A stretch of 64,000 nucleotides of DNA, from NCBI RefSeq assembly GCF_030297175.1, contig NZ_AP028070.1, forward strand, positions 868,001 to 932,000. Reading direction: 5' to 3'. Under the pieces are notes generated by a model. The model was not told the origin of the DNA and did not search any database. It saw only the letters and a list, made by a program, of their open reading frames with translations. This document shows positions 11,967 to 20,729 of the stretch, piece by piece (position 1 is the first letter of the stretch; the number at the start of each line of letters is the position of its first letter). A program made the position numbers and the translations under genes. Source of the DNA: Marinobacter sp. LA51 (lineage in GTDB: Bacteria; Pseudomonadota; Gammaproteobacteria; Pseudomonadales; Oleiphilaceae).

Positions 11967-12863
11967 TCAATGGGTTCGTGCCACCACGTAATCCGCCATT
12001 GCCCGCAATGGGTCCGCCTCGGGGCCAAAGGCTTGGAGACTCTCGAGCGCACCGGAAAGTAACGCGGCCAGGTGCTCCCGGGCACCGGCCACGCCCAGCA
12101 GGGCCGGATATGTCGGTTTGGCGCGGGCAGCGTCTGAGCCCTGGGGTTTGCCGATCACCTCGGTGTCACCTTCGATATCCAGGAGATCGTCCTGAACCTG
12201 GAATGCCAGGCCCAGGGCGCGGGCATAGGCAGTCAGGTCCGTCAAAGTGGCTTCTGACACCGATGGTGCGGTCAAGGCGCCGAGCCGTACGCTGGCCTCG
12301 ATCAGGGCGCCGGTCTTGTGCCGATGCATGGTTTCGAGCTGGCTCAGAGACAGCGTTTTGCCTACTGACTCAAGATCGATGGCCTGGCCACCAACCATGC
12401 CCAGATAGCCACTGGCGCGCGCCAGCTCCTGGATCATCGCCAGCCGTGCCTCGGCACTGCCTTCACTGTTGCCGGCCAGCAAGCCAAAGGCCAGGGTCTG
12501 CAAGGCATCGCCGGCCAGAATGGCGGTCGCCTCGTCAAATGCAATGTGCGTGGTGGGTCGGCCCCGGCGCAACTCGTCATCGTCCATGGCCGGCAGATCG
12601 TCGTGAATCAGGGAGTAGGCGTGGATCAGTTCCACCGAACAGGCAGGTGCCAGACCCTGGTCACCGGCTTGTCCAACCGCTTTGGCCGCGGCCAGGCACA
12701 ACGCAGGACGGATGCGCTTGCCGCCGCCGAGCACGCTGTAACGCATGGCTTCCTGGAGCCGTTCGGAGGCTGCGCTTCGTTCGATGCATCGATCCAGCTC
12801 CGCGTCCACGCGAACTCGGCAGGTCTCCAGGAAATCCATGGCCAGTTTGTTCTGATCAGTCAT
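11967..12863 (-). CDS. ispA: Polyprenyl (farnesyl/geranyl) diphosphate synthase IspA
   Basis: Condenses isopentenyl and dimethylallyl diphosphate to farnesyl diphosphate, the precursor of quinone tails and undecaprenyl phosphate. 298 residues from ATG 12863 ([20 protein letters not shown]). The first Asp-rich motif is DDLPAMDDDELRRG and the second is QDDLLDIEGD, with GGKRIRPAL binding the diphosphate. The ATG overlaps the xseB stop as ATGA, showing translational coupling and fixing the start; an upstream extension within xseB is ignored. Confidence 0.96.
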   Translation of the reverse strand: MTDQNKLAMDFLETCRVRVDAELDRCIERSAASERLQEAMRYSVLGGGKRIRPALCLAAAKAVGQAGDQGLAPACSVELIHAYSLIHDDLPAMDDDELRRGRPTTHIAFDEATAILAGDALQTLAFGLLAGNSEGSAEARLAMIQELARASGYLGMVGGQAIDLESVGKTLSLSQLETMHRHKTGALIEASVRLGALTAPSVSEATLTDLTAYARALGLAFQVQDDLLDIEGDTEVIGKPQGSDAARAKPTYPALLGVAGAREHLAALLSGALESLQAFGPEADPLRAMADYVVARTH

Positions 12864-13117
12864 CAGTTGGCATCGTCCGGCTTGAACGGTCGGGTTTCCA
12901 GGGAGCCATCGCTGTTCTGGACCAGCTGTTCCACACGTTGCTCGGCACTCTTCAGGGCTTGTTGGCATTCCCGGGTCAGTTTGACGCCCCGTTCGAATGC
13001 GGTGAGCGACTGCTCAAGAGAAAGTTCGCCCTGCTCTAGGTCCCGAACCAGCTTCTCCAGTTCATCGAGGGATTTTTCGAAGTCTGCAATGGATGTGGCG
13101 CCTTGTTCACTGGCCAT
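12863..13117 (-). CDS. xseB: Exodeoxyribonuclease VII small subunit (XseB)
   Basis: Small subunit of the single-strand exonuclease VII. 84 residues with the family core [22 protein letters not shown], ending in [20 protein letters not shown], two helices that wrap on XseA. First gene of the xseB-ispA-dxs operon and coupled to ispA by a 4-base overlap. A perfect -10 hexamer TATAAT (minus strand, 13152-13157) lies about 35 bases upstream of its start, though with no good -35. xseA is not in the window. Confidence 0.94.
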   Translation of the reverse strand: MASEQGATSIADFEKSLDELEKLVRDLEQGELSLEQSLTAFERGVKLTRECQQALKSAEQRVEQLVQNSDGSLETRPFKPDDAN

Positions 13118-13151
13118 CAGGGCCCTCCGATCGGGTGTCAGAATTTGGCGG

Positions 13152-13157
13152 ATTATA
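13152..13157 (-). promoter_or_regulatory. Candidate -10 element for xseB-ispA-dxs
   Basis: The minus strand reads TATAAT at 13157-13152, in the 54-base gap between the NRDE gene stop and the xseB start. At the expected -35 distance only CAGCGA is found, so the promoter would be weak or activator dependent. Confidence 0.35.
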
Positions 13158-13171
13158 CCAGAGCTTGCGGG

Positions 13172-13945
13172 CTATCGCTGCCACTGGAAACGGCGATATT
13201 CAAGTGCTTGCGCGTTGGGGCCCCAGCCTTGTTCGCTGACCGTGATCTGGCCATGGCGAGACACGCTTACAATGGTGGTGGCACGGGTTCCGTAGGCGTC
13301 GCCGACAATGAACGGTGATGACAGGAAACGCTCGGTGTCCAGGCCAACGCCGGTGTCGGGAAGTAGGTCATCCGGTGCCGGCGTGGTGTCCTGGAGCAGA
13401 GGAATCAATGCCTGGTGCAGTTGGTCCGGGTCGCCACCGGACGAGGCCACCACCTCGGCGACGTTCTGGCGGAGCCGAAGCAGCTTTGGCCAAGGCGTTT
13501 GCAGCAGATGGTTGCTGAGCCCGTAGGCGCCGCGATGCACCCGTCGGCCGGGGTGGGCGTCCCGGTTGCTGTAATACCAGCCAGATGCGTCGTTCAGGTG
13601 CACCAGGTTGAAGCCGGCATACTGTTCGGTTTGGCTCGACAGCGAGCTTGCAAGGACTGGAATGGGTTCCGCCAGGGCGCGAATCGGTAACTCGCCGCGG
13701 CTGCTCTGGCCGGTTTCGGGGGAGCCTTCGCGGACATTGGTCACGGCGCTGACGCGGCCGTCCCGGTCCACCGCAAGCCAGGTTCCGCCTGATTGCAGAT
13801 CACGGCCGGCCAGGATCTCGGTGCCCTGTTCCGTCGTCCACCAGTCCATTGCCGCCGTCGGTCGGCGGAAAAATTCATCCCGGTTAGCGGCCACTACGAG
13901 AGGGAAGTCGGGATGCTGGCCTAGGGTGAAAGCAATCAGGCACAT
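13172..13945 (-). CDS. NRDE-family (TANGO2-like) protein
   Basis: 257 residues with the family-defining start MCLIAFTLG and the motif VVAANRDEFFRRPT, the NRDE box. Cys2 would become an N-terminal nucleophile after removal of Met, as in Ntn hydrolases, but the family's reaction is not settled; eukaryotic TANGO2 has been linked to haem and acyl-CoA handling. Other conserved pieces: DLQSGGTWLAVDRDGRVSAVTN and YGTRATTIV near the end. Divergent from the TauE/SafE gene. Upstream of the xseB operon on the same strand but with its own gap and likely a separate unit. Confidence 0.88.
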   Translation of the reverse strand: MCLIAFTLGQHPDFPLVVAANRDEFFRRPTAAMDWWTTEQGTEILAGRDLQSGGTWLAVDRDGRVSAVTNVREGSPETGQSSRGELPIRALAEPIPVLASSLSSQTEQYAGFNLVHLNDASGWYYSNRDAHPGRRVHRGAYGLSNHLLQTPWPKLLRLRQNVAEVVASSGGDPDQLHQALIPLLQDTTPAPDDLLPDTGVGLDTERFLSSPFIVGDAYGTRATTIVSVSRHGQITVSEQGWGPNAQALEYRRFQWQR

Positions 13946-14035
13946 GGCGTTACGCGGCGCTCCGGGAGTTAATGAAGTTGCAAGTTGTGGTGTGTATCAT
14001 ACCAGCCTTGTTTTCTTGGGGGTGTGAGCAAGGTA

Positions 14036-14833
14036 ATGACCCTGTTTTACGTGTTTTCGTCCTACCTCGCGCTGGGCGCCCTGGCCGGCACTCTGGCCGG
14101 CCTGTTCGGTATCGGTGGCGGGCTGATTATTGTCCCGGTTCTGATCTTCAGTTTTGGCCTCCAGGGCGTGAGCCCCGAGGTGACGGCCCACCTGGCGGTC
14201 GGCACGTCACTGGCGACCATCGTGTTCACCTCCCTGAGTTCGATTCGTTCGCATGACGCCCGCGGCGCCGTGCGCTGGGAAATCTTCCGGCCCATGGCCG
14301 TGGGTATCGTGGTTGGTGCGGTTCTGGGTGCCTGGTCGGCGTCATTGCTTAGTGGCCCAGCGTTGGAACTTGTCATTGGTATTTTTGTCATTGCCGTGGC
14401 GATCAAGATGCTGACCGGTGCCAATCCAAAACCAGGCCGGGATGTGCCCGGTCATACTGGACTGGCGGCCTCCGGCGGACTCGTTGGCTGGGCGTCGGCA
14501 ATCTTTGGCATCGGCGGTGGCACCCTGACCGTGCCGTACCTGAACTGGTGCAACGTGCGCATGCAGCAGGCGGTCGGAACATCGGCGGCTTGTGGGCTGC
14601 CCATCGCCGTGGCCGGCGCCCTGGGTAACATCTGGACCGGCTGGAATCATGCAAGCCTGCCGGAATACAGCGTCGGCTTTATTTATCTGCCAGCGTTTAT
14701 AGGCATTGTGTTGACCAGCGTGTTCTTTGCTCGCTTCGGGGCCGCGCTGGCGCACCGCCTCGATGGCGCAGTGCTGAAACGAATCTTCGCCGTGGTCCTG
14801 CTGGTTGTGGGGCTCCGTTTCCTTCTGAGTTAA
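14036..14833 (+). CDS. TauE/SafE-family sulfite/sulfonate exporter-like permease
   Basis: Inner-membrane protein of about eight membrane segments. The two family repeats are visible as AGLFGIGGGLIIVPVLIFSF near the N-terminus and SAIFGIGGGTLTVPYLNW mid-protein. Family members move sulfite, sulfoacetate or other small organic anions; the substrate cannot be told here. Start is uncertain: ATG 14036 gives 265 residues and begins just before the first membrane segment; GTG 14024 is an in-frame alternative. Only 10 bases separate its stop from lgt, so it may be the first gene of a TauE-lgt-thyA unit. Confidence 0.88.
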   Translation: MTLFYVFSSYLALGALAGTLAGLFGIGGGLIIVPVLIFSFGLQGVSPEVTAHLAVGTSLATIVFTSLSSIRSHDARGAVRWEIFRPMAVGIVVGAVLGAWSASLLSGPALELVIGIFVIAVAIKMLTGANPKPGRDVPGHTGLAASGGLVGWASAIFGIGGGTLTVPYLNWCNVRMQQAVGTSAACGLPIAVAGALGNIWTGWNHASLPEYSVGFIYLPAFIGIVLTSVFFARFGAALAHRLDGAVLKRIFAVVLLVVGLRFLLS

Positions 14834-14843
14834 GAGGTAGTCG

Positions 14844-15632
14844 ATGCTGCAGCATCCCCAAATAGATCCGGTGGCCGTCGCCATTGGACCGTTCAAGATT
14901 CACTGGTACGGCCTGACCTATCTGGTTGGCTTTGTAGCGGGTTGGTGGCTGGGCCGGCTGCGCACCCGCAAACCCTGGTCGCCGATCAACGAAGAACAAA
15001 TGGGCGACCTGCTGTTCTACCTGGCGTTAGGCGTGATTTTGGGTGGCCGCTTCGGCTATGTGATTTTCTACAACTTCGACGTCTTCCTGGCGGACCCACT
15101 GTGGTTGCTGCGAGTTTGGGAAGGAGGTATGTCTTTCCACGGTGGCCTGCTGGGCGTGATGTTTGCGATGTGGTGGTATGGCCGCAAGGTCGGTTCTGGT
15201 TTCTGGAAAATCGCCGATTTCGTAGCCCCGTTGGTGCCGGTCGGCCTCGGTGCCGGGCGTATCGGCAACTTTATCAACGGCGAGCTCTGGGGCAAGCCGA
15301 CCGACGTGACCTGGGGTATGGTGTTCCGCACGGCGCCGGACAGCCTGGCCCGACACCCGTCCCAGCTGTATCAGTTTGCCCTCGAAGGTGTGGCGTTGTT
15401 CGTCATCCTCTGGTGGTTCTCCGCGAATCCCCGGCCGAGAATGGCGGTATCCGGCATGTTCCTGATCTTCTATGGGATCTTCCGGTTCCTGGTTGAATTC
15501 GTGCGCGAGCCGGACCCACAGTTGGGCTACCTGGCCTTTGACTGGCTGACTATGGGGCAGGTGTTGTCGACACCGATGATCCTGGCCGGCGCCGTACTCA
15601 TGTTTATTGCTTATCGGAGAACTGCAGAATGA
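14844..15632 (+). CDS. lgt: Prolipoprotein diacylglyceryl transferase (Lgt)
   Basis: Moves diacylglycerol from phosphatidylglycerol to the lipobox Cys of prolipoproteins at the inner membrane, the first step of lipoprotein maturation. 262 residues with seven predicted membrane segments. Landmarks: the [11 protein letters not shown] segment, [11 protein letters not shown], the [11 protein letters not shown] loop with the essential His, and the Lgt signature [20 protein letters not shown]. It overlaps thyA by 4 bases (ATGA), the lgt-thyA arrangement common in gammaproteobacteria. Confidence 0.97.
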   Translation: MLQHPQIDPVAVAIGPFKIHWYGLTYLVGFVAGWWLGRLRTRKPWSPINEEQMGDLLFYLALGVILGGRFGYVIFYNFDVFLADPLWLLRVWEGGMSFHGGLLGVMFAMWWYGRKVGSGFWKIADFVAPLVPVGLGAGRIGNFINGELWGKPTDVTWGMVFRTAPDSLARHPSQLYQFALEGVALFVILWWFSANPRPRMAVSGMFLIFYGIFRFLVEFVREPDPQLGYLAFDWLTMGQVLSTPMILAGAVLMFIAYRRTAE

Positions 15633-16468
15633 AAGCCTATCTCGACCTGATGCAGGACGTCGTGGATAACGGATTCAACAAAGGGGACCGAACCGGCGTC
15701 GGTACCCGCTCCGTGTTTGGCCGTCAGCTGCGCTTCAATCTGCAGGATGGTTTCCCTCTGGTGACCACCAAGAAGGTTCACCTGCGCAGCATTATTTACG
15801 AGCTGCTCTGGTTCCTGAACGGCTCCACGGATAATAACTGGCTGAAAGAGCGCAAAGTCTCGATCTGGAACGAGTGGGCGCTGGAAGACGGCGATCTCGG
15901 GCCAATCTACGGCAAGCAATGGCGCAGCTGGCAGTGCCCGGACGGCCGGGTAGTGGACCAGATCAGCGAGGTTATCGAGCAGATCAAGACCAAGCCCAAC
16001 TCCCGCCGCCTGATTGTCTCGGCCTGGAATCCGGCTGAACTGCCGGACGAATCCATCGGCCCCCAGGACAACGCGCGCGAAGGTCGCATGGCGCTGGCCC
16101 CATGCCACTGCCTGTTCCAGTTCTACGTGGCCGACGGCAAGCTCTCCTGCCAGCTATACCAGCGCAGTGCCGACCTATTCCTGGGCGTACCGTTCAACAT
16201 CGCCTCCTACGCCTTGCTGACCCACATGATTGCCCAGCAATGCGATCTGGACGTGGGTGAGTTTGTGCATACCTTCGGCGATTGCCACCTGTACCAGAAC
16301 CACCTGACCGACGACATCGTATTCGAACAGCTCAAGCGCGAACCGCTCGGGTTGCCCAAACTGGTCATCAAGCGTAAGCCGGCTTCGATCTTTGAGTACG
16401 AGCTGGAAGATTTCGAGTTTGAAGGTTACGAGCCGTACCCGGTGATCAAGGCGCCGATCGCGATCTAA
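15629..16468 (+). CDS. thyA: Thymidylate synthase (ThyA)
   Basis: Methylates dUMP to dTMP with methylene-tetrahydrofolate, giving dihydrofolate. 279 residues. Catalytic Cys is in [12 protein letters not shown]; the folate/dUMP region [20 protein letters not shown] is intact, as is the C-terminal PVIKAPIAI. The start overlaps lgt. folA, which recycles the dihydrofolate made here, follows after a 164-base gap occupied by a long palindromic element. Confidence 0.98.
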   Translation: MKAYLDLMQDVVDNGFNKGDRTGVGTRSVFGRQLRFNLQDGFPLVTTKKVHLRSIIYELLWFLNGSTDNNWLKERKVSIWNEWALEDGDLGPIYGKQWRSWQCPDGRVVDQISEVIEQIKTKPNSRRLIVSAWNPAELPDESIGPQDNAREGRMALAPCHCLFQFYVADGKLSCQLYQRSADLFLGVPFNIASYALLTHMIAQQCDLDVGEFVHTFGDCHLYQNHLTDDIVFEQLKREPLGLPKLVIKRKPASIFEYELEDFEFEGYEPYPVIKAPIAI

Positions 16469-16500
16469 GTTGCGGTAGGCTATCTCATATTTTGATTGCG

Positions 16501-16604
16501 AGGGGTGGGGCGAGCTGCTCAAAACTGTGCGGAGCCATGGATGGCGGAGCTCAAGCGTCACACGGACGTGCTTGAGCGGGTTTTGAGCAGCTCGGCCCAC
16601 CCCT
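16501..16604. repeat. Long imperfect palindrome between thyA and folA
   Basis: Arms 16501-16525 and 16580-16604 are 25 bp each and complementary at 24 of 25 positions (left begins AGGGGTGGGGCGAGCTGCTC; right ends with its complement). A second, nested inverted repeat pairs GCTCAAGC (16549-16556) with GCTTGAGC (16570-16577), and GTC/GAC beside it. The whole 104-base element could fold into one long branched hairpin. It ends 28 bases before the folA start. I see no other copy in the window. It resembles a dispersed REP/MITE-like palindromic element, but that needs a genome search. Confidence 0.7.
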
Positions 16605-16632
16605 TGCTAACTCCAATGCAAGAGGACCCGAA

Positions 16633-17142
16633 ATGAGGAAAGCCCTCATCGTAGCCATGTCCCGAAACCGGGTTATCGGCCGCAACAACAATCTTCCCTG
16701 GTACTTGCCCGGTGACCTGCGCTACTTCAAGCAGGCAACGATGGGTAAGCCCATCATCATGGGCCGTAAGACCTGGGATTCTATTGGTCGCCCCTTGCCG
16801 GGCCGAATGAACGTGGTTATCTCCCGCAATCCGGACTGGGAAGCCCCTGCTGGAACAGTGGCGTCAACGTCACTGCAAGATGCTCTGGTCAAAGCTGAGG
16901 CGCAGGCAGAACTGGAAGGTGGCGAGGAAGTGATGATCATCGGCGGTGGCCAGATTTATACCGAGGCGCTACCGATGGTGGATCGAATGTACGTTACCCA
17001 AGTGCACGCAGAGGTGGAAGGGGACGCGTTCTTTCCGGAAGTGAACTGGGATGTGTGGGAAGAAATCGGACGGGAGGATTTCTCCGCGTCCGATAACAAC
17101 CCTTACGACTACAGCTTCGTAGTCTATCAGCGCCAGGCTTAA
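16633..17142 (+). CDS. folA: Dihydrofolate reductase (FolA)
   Basis: NADPH-dependent reduction of dihydrofolate to tetrahydrofolate; the target of trimethoprim. 169 residues. Conserved: ALIVAMSRNRVIGRNNNLPWYLPGDLRYFK (opening strand and Met20-type loop with the substrate-binding Asp in GDL), MGRKTWDSIGRPLPGR, and the NADPH-side IIGGGQIYTEALP. Works with ThyA upstream. The gene ends inside a palindrome shared with the opposing helicase gene, overlapping it by 4 bases. Confidence 0.97.
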   Translation: MRKALIVAMSRNRVIGRNNNLPWYLPGDLRYFKQATMGKPIIMGRKTWDSIGRPLPGRMNVVISRNPDWEAPAGTVASTSLQDALVKAEAQAELEGGEEVMIIGGGQIYTEALPMVDRMYVTQVHAEVEGDAFFPEVNWDVWEEIGREDFSASDNNPYDYSFVVYQRQA

Positions 17143-17150
17143 GCCTGGCG
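17131..17150. repeat. 20-bp perfect palindrome at the joint end of folA and the DEAD-box gene
   Basis: CGCCAGGCTT (17131-17140) followed directly by its complement AAGCCTGGCG (17141-17150). Both genes terminate within it: the folA TAA is 17140-17142 and the helicase TAA is 17141-17139 on the other strand. As RNA it forms an 8-bp stem with a TTAA loop in either direction, so it may also act as a weak bidirectional terminator. Confidence 0.85.
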
Positions 17151-18662
17151 AGGTGGGCGCTTGCCGGCGGGCTTGCCGCCCTTTCCGGGAGGTTTGCCAC
17201 GACCACCGGGGCCGCCAGGACCACCACGGCCTTTCGGGCCACCCTTCTTGAAGCCGCCTTTCGGGCCGTTCTTGAAACCACCCGGACGACCACCCTTGCG
17301 GTCACGACGGGGCGGAGTGGCGGAGACTACCGGCAGGGCTTCTGGTTGCTCCAGCGGCAGAGAGCCTGGCTGAGCGGCTTCCATCCAGCATGCCAGTGCA
17401 CCAGCCACCATGGCCATATCCATCTCGTTGCGCTCGGCAATCTCATCCAGCAGCGACATCGCCTTGGCCAGCTTCTTGTCTTCGGCAAAGCCCAGCAACT
17501 GACTCTCAAACTGCTGCTCGCGCATCTTTTTGAGATCGGTCGGCGAGGGCAGCTCGTAAGCTTCCATCGGCGAGTTGGTGGCGCGCTCCAGAGTCTTCAG
17601 CCAGCTGCGCTCCCGCGGAGTGACCAGAAGGATCGCCTTACCGGTACGACCGGCACGACCAGTACGGCCAACCCGGTGGATGTACGCTTCGGTATCGTAG
17701 GGTACATCGTAGTTAATAACGTGGGTAATTCGGGCCACGTCCAGACCACGAGCTGCCACATCGGTAGCAATGATGATGTCCTTCTTGCCGCGCTTGAGAT
17801 CCTCAACGGTCTGTTCACGCTGGCGTTGGTTCAGGTCGCCACTCAGGGGTGCCACAGCATGGCCCCGCGCTGACAGCTTCTCGGCCAGCATGGTGGTCTC
17901 AGCCTTGGTGCGCACGAAGATGATGGCGGCATCAATCGGCTCAACTTCCAGGATGCGGGTCAGGGCATCCAGCTTACGCTCGGCGTAAACCGGCAGAACG
18001 AACTGGGAAATGCGCTCGACGGTGCGGGTTTCGCTCTCGATCTTCACTTCCGTGGCGTTGCGCAGGTAAGTCTGGGCAACCTTCTTGATCTGCGGCGGCA
18101 TGGTGGCCGAGAACAGGGCGCGCTGGCAGTTGTCCGGCGTTTTGGCGAGGATTGCCTCAACGTCGTCAATGAAGCCCATGCGCAGCATTTCGTCGGCTTC
18201 GTCCAGAACCAGAGCCTTCAGGCTGTCCAGTTTCAGGGTGCCCTTGCGCAAATGATCCAGCATGCGGCCCGGAGTACCGACAATAACCTGAGCTCCGCGA
18301 CGCAGGCCCTTGATCTGAGGGTAAAAGTCCTGGCCACCGTAAATTGGCAGAACGTGGAACTGGCGGAACTTGCTGGCGTAGGTGGTAAAAGCTTCAGCCA
18401 CCTGAATGGCCAGCTCCCGCGTTGGGGCCAACACCAGAATCTGGGGCTCGGTAACGGACGCGTCGATTCGACTCAGCAGCGGCAGGGCAAAAGCCGCAGT
18501 TTTACCGGTACCAGTCTGGGCAACACCCAGTAGATGGTTTCCGGCGAGTAGGGCGGGGATGGACTGCGCCTGAATGGGCGACGGTTTTTCATAGCCAACG
18601 GCGGTCACGGCTTCAAGTACGGCCGGGTCCAGACCCAGTTCGGCAAAGGACAATTCTGACAT
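17139..18662 (-). CDS. DEAD-box RNA helicase (DeaD/RhlE-like)
   Basis: ATP-dependent RNA helicase, 507 residues from ATG 18662 (MSELSFAELGLDPAVLEAVT). All core motifs are present: Q motif (GYEKPSPIQAQSIP), AQTGTGKT, PTRELAIQ, TPGRMLDHL, DEAD (VLDEADEMLRMGF), SATMPPQI, and in domain 2 ARGLDV and HRVGRTGRAGR. Residues 445-507 form a Lys/Gly/Arg/Pro-rich tail (GGPGGPGGRGKPPGKGG), as in RNA-binding tails of DeaD-like cold-shock helicases. The roughly 195-base gap before the next gene could hold a long leader; it contains GCATTGC-AG-GCAATGC at 18690-18705 but nothing else I can name. Confidence 0.93.
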   Translation of the reverse strand: MSELSFAELGLDPAVLEAVTAVGYEKPSPIQAQSIPALLAGNHLLGVAQTGTGKTAAFALPLLSRIDASVTEPQILVLAPTRELAIQVAEAFTTYASKFRQFHVLPIYGGQDFYPQIKGLRRGAQVIVGTPGRMLDHLRKGTLKLDSLKALVLDEADEMLRMGFIDDVEAILAKTPDNCQRALFSATMPPQIKKVAQTYLRNATEVKIESETRTVERISQFVLPVYAERKLDALTRILEVEPIDAAIIFVRTKAETTMLAEKLSARGHAVAPLSGDLNQRQREQTVEDLKRGKKDIIIATDVAARGLDVARITHVINYDVPYDTEAYIHRVGRTGRAGRTGKAILLVTPRERSWLKTLERATNSPMEAYELPSPTDLKKMREQQFESQLLGFAEDKKLAKAMSLLDEIAERNEMDMAMVAGALACWMEAAQPGSLPLEQPEALPVVSATPPRRDRKGGRPGGFKNGPKGGFKKGGPKGRGGPGGPGGRGKPPGKGGKPAGKRPPRQA

Positions 18663-18857
18663 TGATTCACTCGGAATTCGGGAGGTAAGGCATTGCAGGC
18701 AATGCATGATGTGATCGCATTATAGCCTCTTTGGCAATTCTTTAATACGCATATTCCCGTGAACCCTGTAGGTAGTTGCCGGTGCGCCATTATTGCGTTG
18801 GCAGCGTAACTACGGCAATCTCCCATTTTCCCGATAGGTTGCTAACAGGAATCCAGA

Positions 18858-19646
18858 ATGACTTTTGATCAGTTGTTGTCTTCGGTGCGAGTGGAAGGGG
18901 ATCTTGCGATCCCACCCAGTTGGGGGCAGGGCCGGGCAAGTTTCGGTGGCCTGGTGGCAGCGCTCATGTTTGATCGCATGGAAAATCTGGTCAGTGCCGG
19001 CCGGCCCATGCGCTCGCTGCAGGTGTCGTTTGTTGGTCCGGTAGAGCCGGGCGTTGCGGCCACCTTCGAAGCCGAGATTCTGCGAGAGGGCAAGGCGGTC
19101 AGTCAGGTGCAGGGCCGTATCCTGCAGGGTGGCGAACCGCGCCTGGTGTGCCTGGCCAGCTTTGGTGGCGACCGCCAATCTGCGGTGCAAGTAGATGCGC
19201 TGCCAGCGCCGAGTTGCGAACCGGTCGACCAATGTCCGTCATTGCCCTACATCCCAGGCGTGACGCCGGATTTTACCCAGCACATCGAGATGCGGTGGGC
19301 GTTTGGTCACATGCCCTTCAGCGGCAAAGGTGGTCGTGAGATGGGTGGCTGGATGCAGTTCCGGGAAACGCCGGAGAGCTTTTCCGACGCTCACATCGTT
19401 GCCTTGATTGACGCCTGGCCGCCGGCGGTTCTGCCGCACCTGAGTGGCCCGGCGCCGGCCAGCTCCCTGAGCTGGGCCCTGGACATTGTGCACCCGCGTC
19501 CGGCCCTGGCGCCCGGTGACTGGCTGCTCTATAAGGCCAGTATCGATCAGGCCGGTGCTGGTTATGGCCACACCCAGGCTGGCATTTGGACTGCCAGCGG
19601 TGAGTTGGTTGCCTTTAGCCGGCAAACCGTGACGGTCTTTGGTTAA
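18858..19646 (+). CDS. Acyl-CoA thioesterase, double hotdog (TesB-like)
   Basis: 262 residues. The N-terminal hotdog half starts with WGQGRASFGGLVAALMFDRM and continues with RPMRSLQVSFVGPVEPG; the C-terminal half carries GWMQFRETPESFSDAHIVALIDAWPP and SLSWALDIVHP. This is the layout of TesB/YbgC-type acyl-CoA thioesterases that hydrolyse medium or long acyl-CoA. The Asp of the DAWPP turn fits the TesB catalytic Asp. Substrate range is unknown. Convergent with the dehalogenase-like gene. Confidence 0.85.
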   Translation: MTFDQLLSSVRVEGDLAIPPSWGQGRASFGGLVAALMFDRMENLVSAGRPMRSLQVSFVGPVEPGVAATFEAEILREGKAVSQVQGRILQGGEPRLVCLASFGGDRQSAVQVDALPAPSCEPVDQCPSLPYIPGVTPDFTQHIEMRWAFGHMPFSGKGGREMGGWMQFRETPESFSDAHIVALIDAWPPAVLPHLSGPAPASSLSWALDIVHPRPALAPGDWLLYKASIDQAGAGYGHTQAGIWTASGELVAFSRQTVTVFG

Positions 19647-19669
19647 CCGGCTAATGGAGTTTCGTGGGT

Positions 19670-19693
19670 AGTTGGCGGCTCAGGCCGCCAACT
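19670..19693. terminator. Hairpin between convergent thioesterase and dehalogenase-like genes
   Basis: AGTTGGCGGC (19670-19679), loop TCAG, GCCGCCAACT (19684-19693): a perfect 10-bp stem. It includes the last codons of the minus-strand gene (stop at 19680-19682). T-runs are poor on both sides, so termination would be inefficient or Rho-aided. Confidence 0.5.
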
Positions 19694-20579
19694 CAGATTT
19701 CATTGCATCAATGACAATGCGCGCGAAATCTTCCGGCGAATCCTCTTGCAAGAAATGACCGCCCCTTAGTGTGATGTGCGGCTGACCGTGGGCACCGGGA
19801 ATCCTGCGTTGCATGTCGCGGTCGCCGCCACGAGTAATCGGGTCGCCGCTGCTGAAACAGGTGATGAAGGGCTTGCGCCATTTCTCCAGCACCCGCCAGG
19901 CGTCTCTGTTCGCCGCTCCGGACGGGTCGTCGCTGGATAGCGGAACCAGTCGGGGGAAGGCCCGGGCGCCGGCCTTGTAGTCGGCAGACGGGAAGGGTGC
20001 CTCGTAGGCGGCCAGCTCGGCCCTGGTGAGTGTGCGCTCGGTCCCCAGCTGAACAATGCGGCCGATCGGAAACCAGGGGCTGTGGCCGGCAAAGGCCTTC
20101 CAGAGTGAAAACACTGTCGGTACCGGGTCATCGCCCGTGGGCAACATGCCATTGCCCACAATGATCCGGCTGAAGCGGTGCGAGTGCTCGGCGGCCAGTC
20201 TCAGGCCCAGCAGTGAACCCCAGTTCTGGCACACCAGCGTGACATTGCGCAGATCCAATTCTTCCAGCCAGGCGCTCAGCCACGTCATGTGGCGGTCGTA
20301 GCTGTAGTCCTCAACCTCCGCCGGCTTGTCCGACTTGCCGAAGCCGACCAGATCCGGGGCAAAAACCCGGTGGCCGGCGTTGGCAACCAGCGGAATCATG
20401 TGCCGGTAAAGGTAAGACCAGGATGGTTCTCCGTGCAGCATCAGCACCGGTGAAGCCGTCTTCGGCCCTTCGTCCACATAGTGCATCCTCAGATTAGGCG
20501 CGACTTCCATGTAATGCGGAGCGAACGGGTAATCCGGAAGACCTGCGAAGCGGGCTTCATCGGTTCTCAGAATACGCAT
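19680..20579 (-). CDS. Haloalkane dehalogenase-like alpha/beta hydrolase with Asn at the nucleophile position
   Basis: 299 residues from ATG 20579 (MRILRTDEARFAGLPDYPFA), preceded by AGGACA; the frame extends 24 codons upstream but these residues are not family-like. The fold and motifs are those of subfamily I haloalkane dehalogenases: HGEPSWSYLYRHMIP (oxyanion region), nucleophile elbow VCQNWGSLLGL, acid SSGDPIT (D246) and base GGHFLQED (H275), with the halide-binding Trp (W120) kept. The nucleophile, Asp in known dehalogenases (QDWG), is Asn119 here (codon AAC). Unless deamidated, this should block ester formation with alkyl halides, so activity is uncertain. Neighbours are orphans and give no pathway hint. 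Confidence 0.85.
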   Translation of the reverse strand: MRILRTDEARFAGLPDYPFAPHYMEVAPNLRMHYVDEGPKTASPVLMLHGEPSWSYLYRHMIPLVANAGHRVFAPDLVGFGKSDKPAEVEDYSYDRHMTWLSAWLEELDLRNVTLVCQNWGSLLGLRLAAEHSHRFSRIIVGNGMLPTGDDPVPTVFSLWKAFAGHSPWFPIGRIVQLGTERTLTRAELAAYEAPFPSADYKAGARAFPRLVPLSSDDPSGAANRDAWRVLEKWRKPFITCFSSGDPITRGGDRDMQRRIPGAHGQPHITLRGGHFLQEDSPEDFARIVIDAMKSELAA

Positions 20580-20729
20580 ACCATCGACTGTCCTGACTGA
20601 TGGGGTGGTGATTGCCGGAGACTGCCGGTCCCGAAAGACGGGCCGATTCAAACAATCGTCGAAGATCAGGATAAATCAGATGGAAAATTTGTGTGTTTGA
20701 GTTGCGTAACAGAGCGTTGCCGCTTTGAA

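Noticed and set aside
11942..13039. Open frame of 365 codons on the plus strand
   Set aside because: Antisense to ispA and xseB; Arg/Pro/Gly-rich translation typical of a GC-rich shadow frame.
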